This document shows positions 63,021 to 64,000 of a stretch of DNA of 64,000 nucleotides, piece by piece. This DNA comes from Halothece sp. PCC 7418 (GTDB lineage: Bacteria > Cyanobacteriota > Cyanobacteriia > Cyanobacteriales > Rubidibacteraceae). Within the stretch, counting starts at the first letter, position 1, and every line of letters starts with the position of its first letter. The notes under the pieces were generated by a model that was given only the letters and a program-made list of their open reading frames with translations, ran no database searches and had not been told where the DNA came from. The DNA lies in contig NC_019779.1 in the NCBI RefSeq assembly GCF_000317635.1, positions 1,674,001 to 1,738,000 on the forward strand. The letters are read 5' to 3'. Position numbers and translations under genes: made by a program.

Positions 63021-63685
63021 AGTCTAACTTTTTTTATGGTGAGTATTATTTAGATGTAGCTGAACAGATCAAAACCTACATCAACTCAGCACCTGATTTT
63101 CTTTCTAGGGCAACATCAAAGAGTACCAGAGCAGCAGGAGATGCTATTGAATCCCTAATTGCTGAACGTTTTGATACTTTTCTAGGAGAATGGTGTAAAG
63201 AATACTCGTCGAATTTTGCTCGTCGTGCTATGGCTGATGTAGCATTCAAGGATCAAGAAGGTTTTTACTGTGTTGTAGATGTTAAAACTCATAGAGAAGA
63301 CACTAAGTTTAATATGCCTAATTTAACTTCAGTAGAAAGGTTGACTAGATTCTATGAAGACAATATGAATATATTTGCACTGATTATGGTCAAATATACC
63401 GTTCAAGAAAATAGAGTTAGAGCAACTGAAGTCAGCTTTAGCCCCATTGAATTTCTGGATTGGAATTGCTTAACTGTGGGAGCACTGGGATGGGGACAAA
63501 TACAAATTTCAAACTCGAATTTTATTCAAGTCAATCACGGATATTCTAGAAAACAGTGGATGCTAACTCTTTGCGAAACTATGTTTGAGTTTTACCCTAA
63601 AGAAATACAGAAAATTCAAGAGCGTATGGGTCGTTTCCAAGAACTTAAAGAGTCTTGGGAACAGAAGCCTGACATCTGGATCTAA
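63017..63685 (+). CDS. type II restriction endonuclease, PD-(D/E)xK type
   Basis: 222 residues. The motif is MADVAF (Asp74) and, on the next strand, VVDVKTH (Asp88-Val-Lys90), a clear PD-(D/E)xK core; Glu45 in AIESLIAERF is a further candidate ligand. It overlaps the methyltransferase stop by ATGA, so the two form a coupled type II restriction-modification unit with the methyltransferase first. The recognition sequence is unknown. AT-rich and without HIP1 sites. Confidence 0.8.
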   Translation: MKSNFFYGEYYLDVAEQIKTYINSAPDFLSRATSKSTRAAGDAIESLIAERFDTFLGEWCKEYSSNFARRAMADVAFKDQEGFYCVVDVKTHREDTKFNMPNLTSVERLTRFYEDNMNIFALIMVKYTVQENRVRATEVSFSPIEFLDWNCLTVGALGWGQIQISNSNFIQVNHGYSRKQWMLTLCETMFEFYPKEIQKIQERMGRFQELKESWEQKPDIWI

Positions 63686-63721
63686 CAATGTTAGTTGAGA
63701 CCACTGTCTGAAAAACTTGGA

Positions 63722-63805
63722 TGCGGAACCCGGGACTTGAACCCGGAAGTCCTTGCGAACACTAGAACCTGAATCTAGCGCGTCTACCAATTCCGCCAGT
63801 TCCGC
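63722..63805 (-). tRNA. tRNA-Leu (anticodon CAG)
   Basis: 84-nt class II tRNA on the minus strand: acceptor GCGGAAC/GTTCCGC, D-arm with GGTAGAC, anticodon stem CTAGA/TCTAG with loop TTCAGGT (CAG), long variable arm TGTTCGCAAGGACT, T-arm CCGGG-TTCAAGT-CCCGG, discriminator A. No intron. Confidence 0.95.
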
Positions 63806-64000
63806 TTATGTATGACCTAAACAGCGCGAATAATAAACTTCTCACAATTTGCAGGGATTGTCAAGTTTCTAGACTACTTTCTGAGAGGAAAATTAGCCTA
63901 AAATTTGAACCGAACGGGTCAAACTGTTTAAGATAGAGAAACCCACTATACTGAATCGTCCTTAAGATTTATTTTAGCTTGGTTAAAGATCACGCCTTCT
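63806..64000. other. non-coding window end
   Basis: 195 bases with no gene seen. A TATACT at 63947-63952 on the + strand could be a -10 element for a gene beyond the window. On the minus strand TTGACA (63859-63864) faces tRNA-Leu, but no -10 lies at the right distance. Confidence 0.3.

Noticed and set aside
63859-63864. TTGACA as -35 box of tRNA-Leu on the minus strand
   Set aside because: The only TATTAT-like -10 is 23 bases away, too far for a normal sigma-70 promoter.
1-64000. The abundant GCGATCGC palindromes as regulatory sites or restriction targets of the local R-M genes
   Set aside because: HIP1 is a genome-wide cyanobacterial motif spread within and between genes; nothing ties it to the two R-M pairs here.

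Overview
This is a stretch of cyanobacterial chromosome. The palindrome GCGATCGC (HIP1, often extended to CGCGATCGCG) occurs dozens of times, inside genes and between them. Cyanobacterium-specific genes are present: psbV, ndhL, ycf34, pipX/pipY/sepF, crtD, bicA, an SLH-domain porin and an EGY-type protease. Base composition is moderately AT-rich. The HIP1 load together with BicA would suit a Halothece/Dactylococcopsis-like or other marine or halophilic unicellular lineage, but that placement is inference and the sequence does not fix the genus.

Layout. 0-10 kb: end of glutathione reductase, a nucleotide-transporter-like/HEAT/cNMP fusion, a PP2C phosphatase-pdxA pair, a response regulator, a glutathionyl-hydroquinone reductase gene broken by a MITE, a double-AAA ATPase and tRNA-Lys. 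10-14 kb: an ECF sigma factor and its anti-sigma separated by a highly structured spacer, a second-type phosphoribulokinase coupled to a gamma-glutamylcyclotransferase-like gene, and dus. 14-18 kb: an apparent operon SulP - universal stress protein - BicA with a MITE just upstream. 18-27 kb: two DUF29 paralogues, DUF4330, a hydrolase, a membrane protein, an exopolysaccharide-initiating sugar transferase, tRNA-Val, peroxiredoxin, and the pipX-pipY-sepF-proC neighbourhood. 27-32 kb: a decayed flavin monooxygenase, two short-chain dehydrogenases and crtD. 32-34 kb: a probable type II restriction-modification pair. 34-44 kb: moeA, photolyase, porin, small Rossmann proteins, ndhL-DUF3007-trpA and an aldose epimerase whose tail runs into a decayed IS200/IS605-type (tnpB) element. 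44-58 kb: hom, a plasmid-type CyRepA1 replication protein, cca, ycf34, an EamA transporter, a degenerate MBL protein, a site-2 protease, smpB, pgeF, psbV, a Na+/H+ antiporter and a DUF4335-like protein. 58-64 kb: a kinase-PAS-degenerate GGDEF fusion, an FGGY sugar kinase, a second restriction-modification pair and tRNA-Leu.

How genes fit together. Most of the window is housekeeping: inorganic carbon uptake (BicA), PSII (PsbV), NDH-1 (NdhL), nitrogen/PII signalling (PipX/PipY), cell division (SepF), amino acids (ProC, TrpA, Hom), tRNA maturation and ribosome rescue. Accessory material sits as small islands: two compact restriction-modification pairs, MITEs with TATAGC...GCTATA ends, a tnpB relic, a plasmid-type initiator and heptad repeats that abut start codons. 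No CRISPR array or multi-gene defence island is visible. The least explained items are the interleaved inverted repeats before the anti-sigma gene, the chromosomal CyRepA1 gene, the second-type phosphoribulokinase and the kinase-GGDEF fusion.
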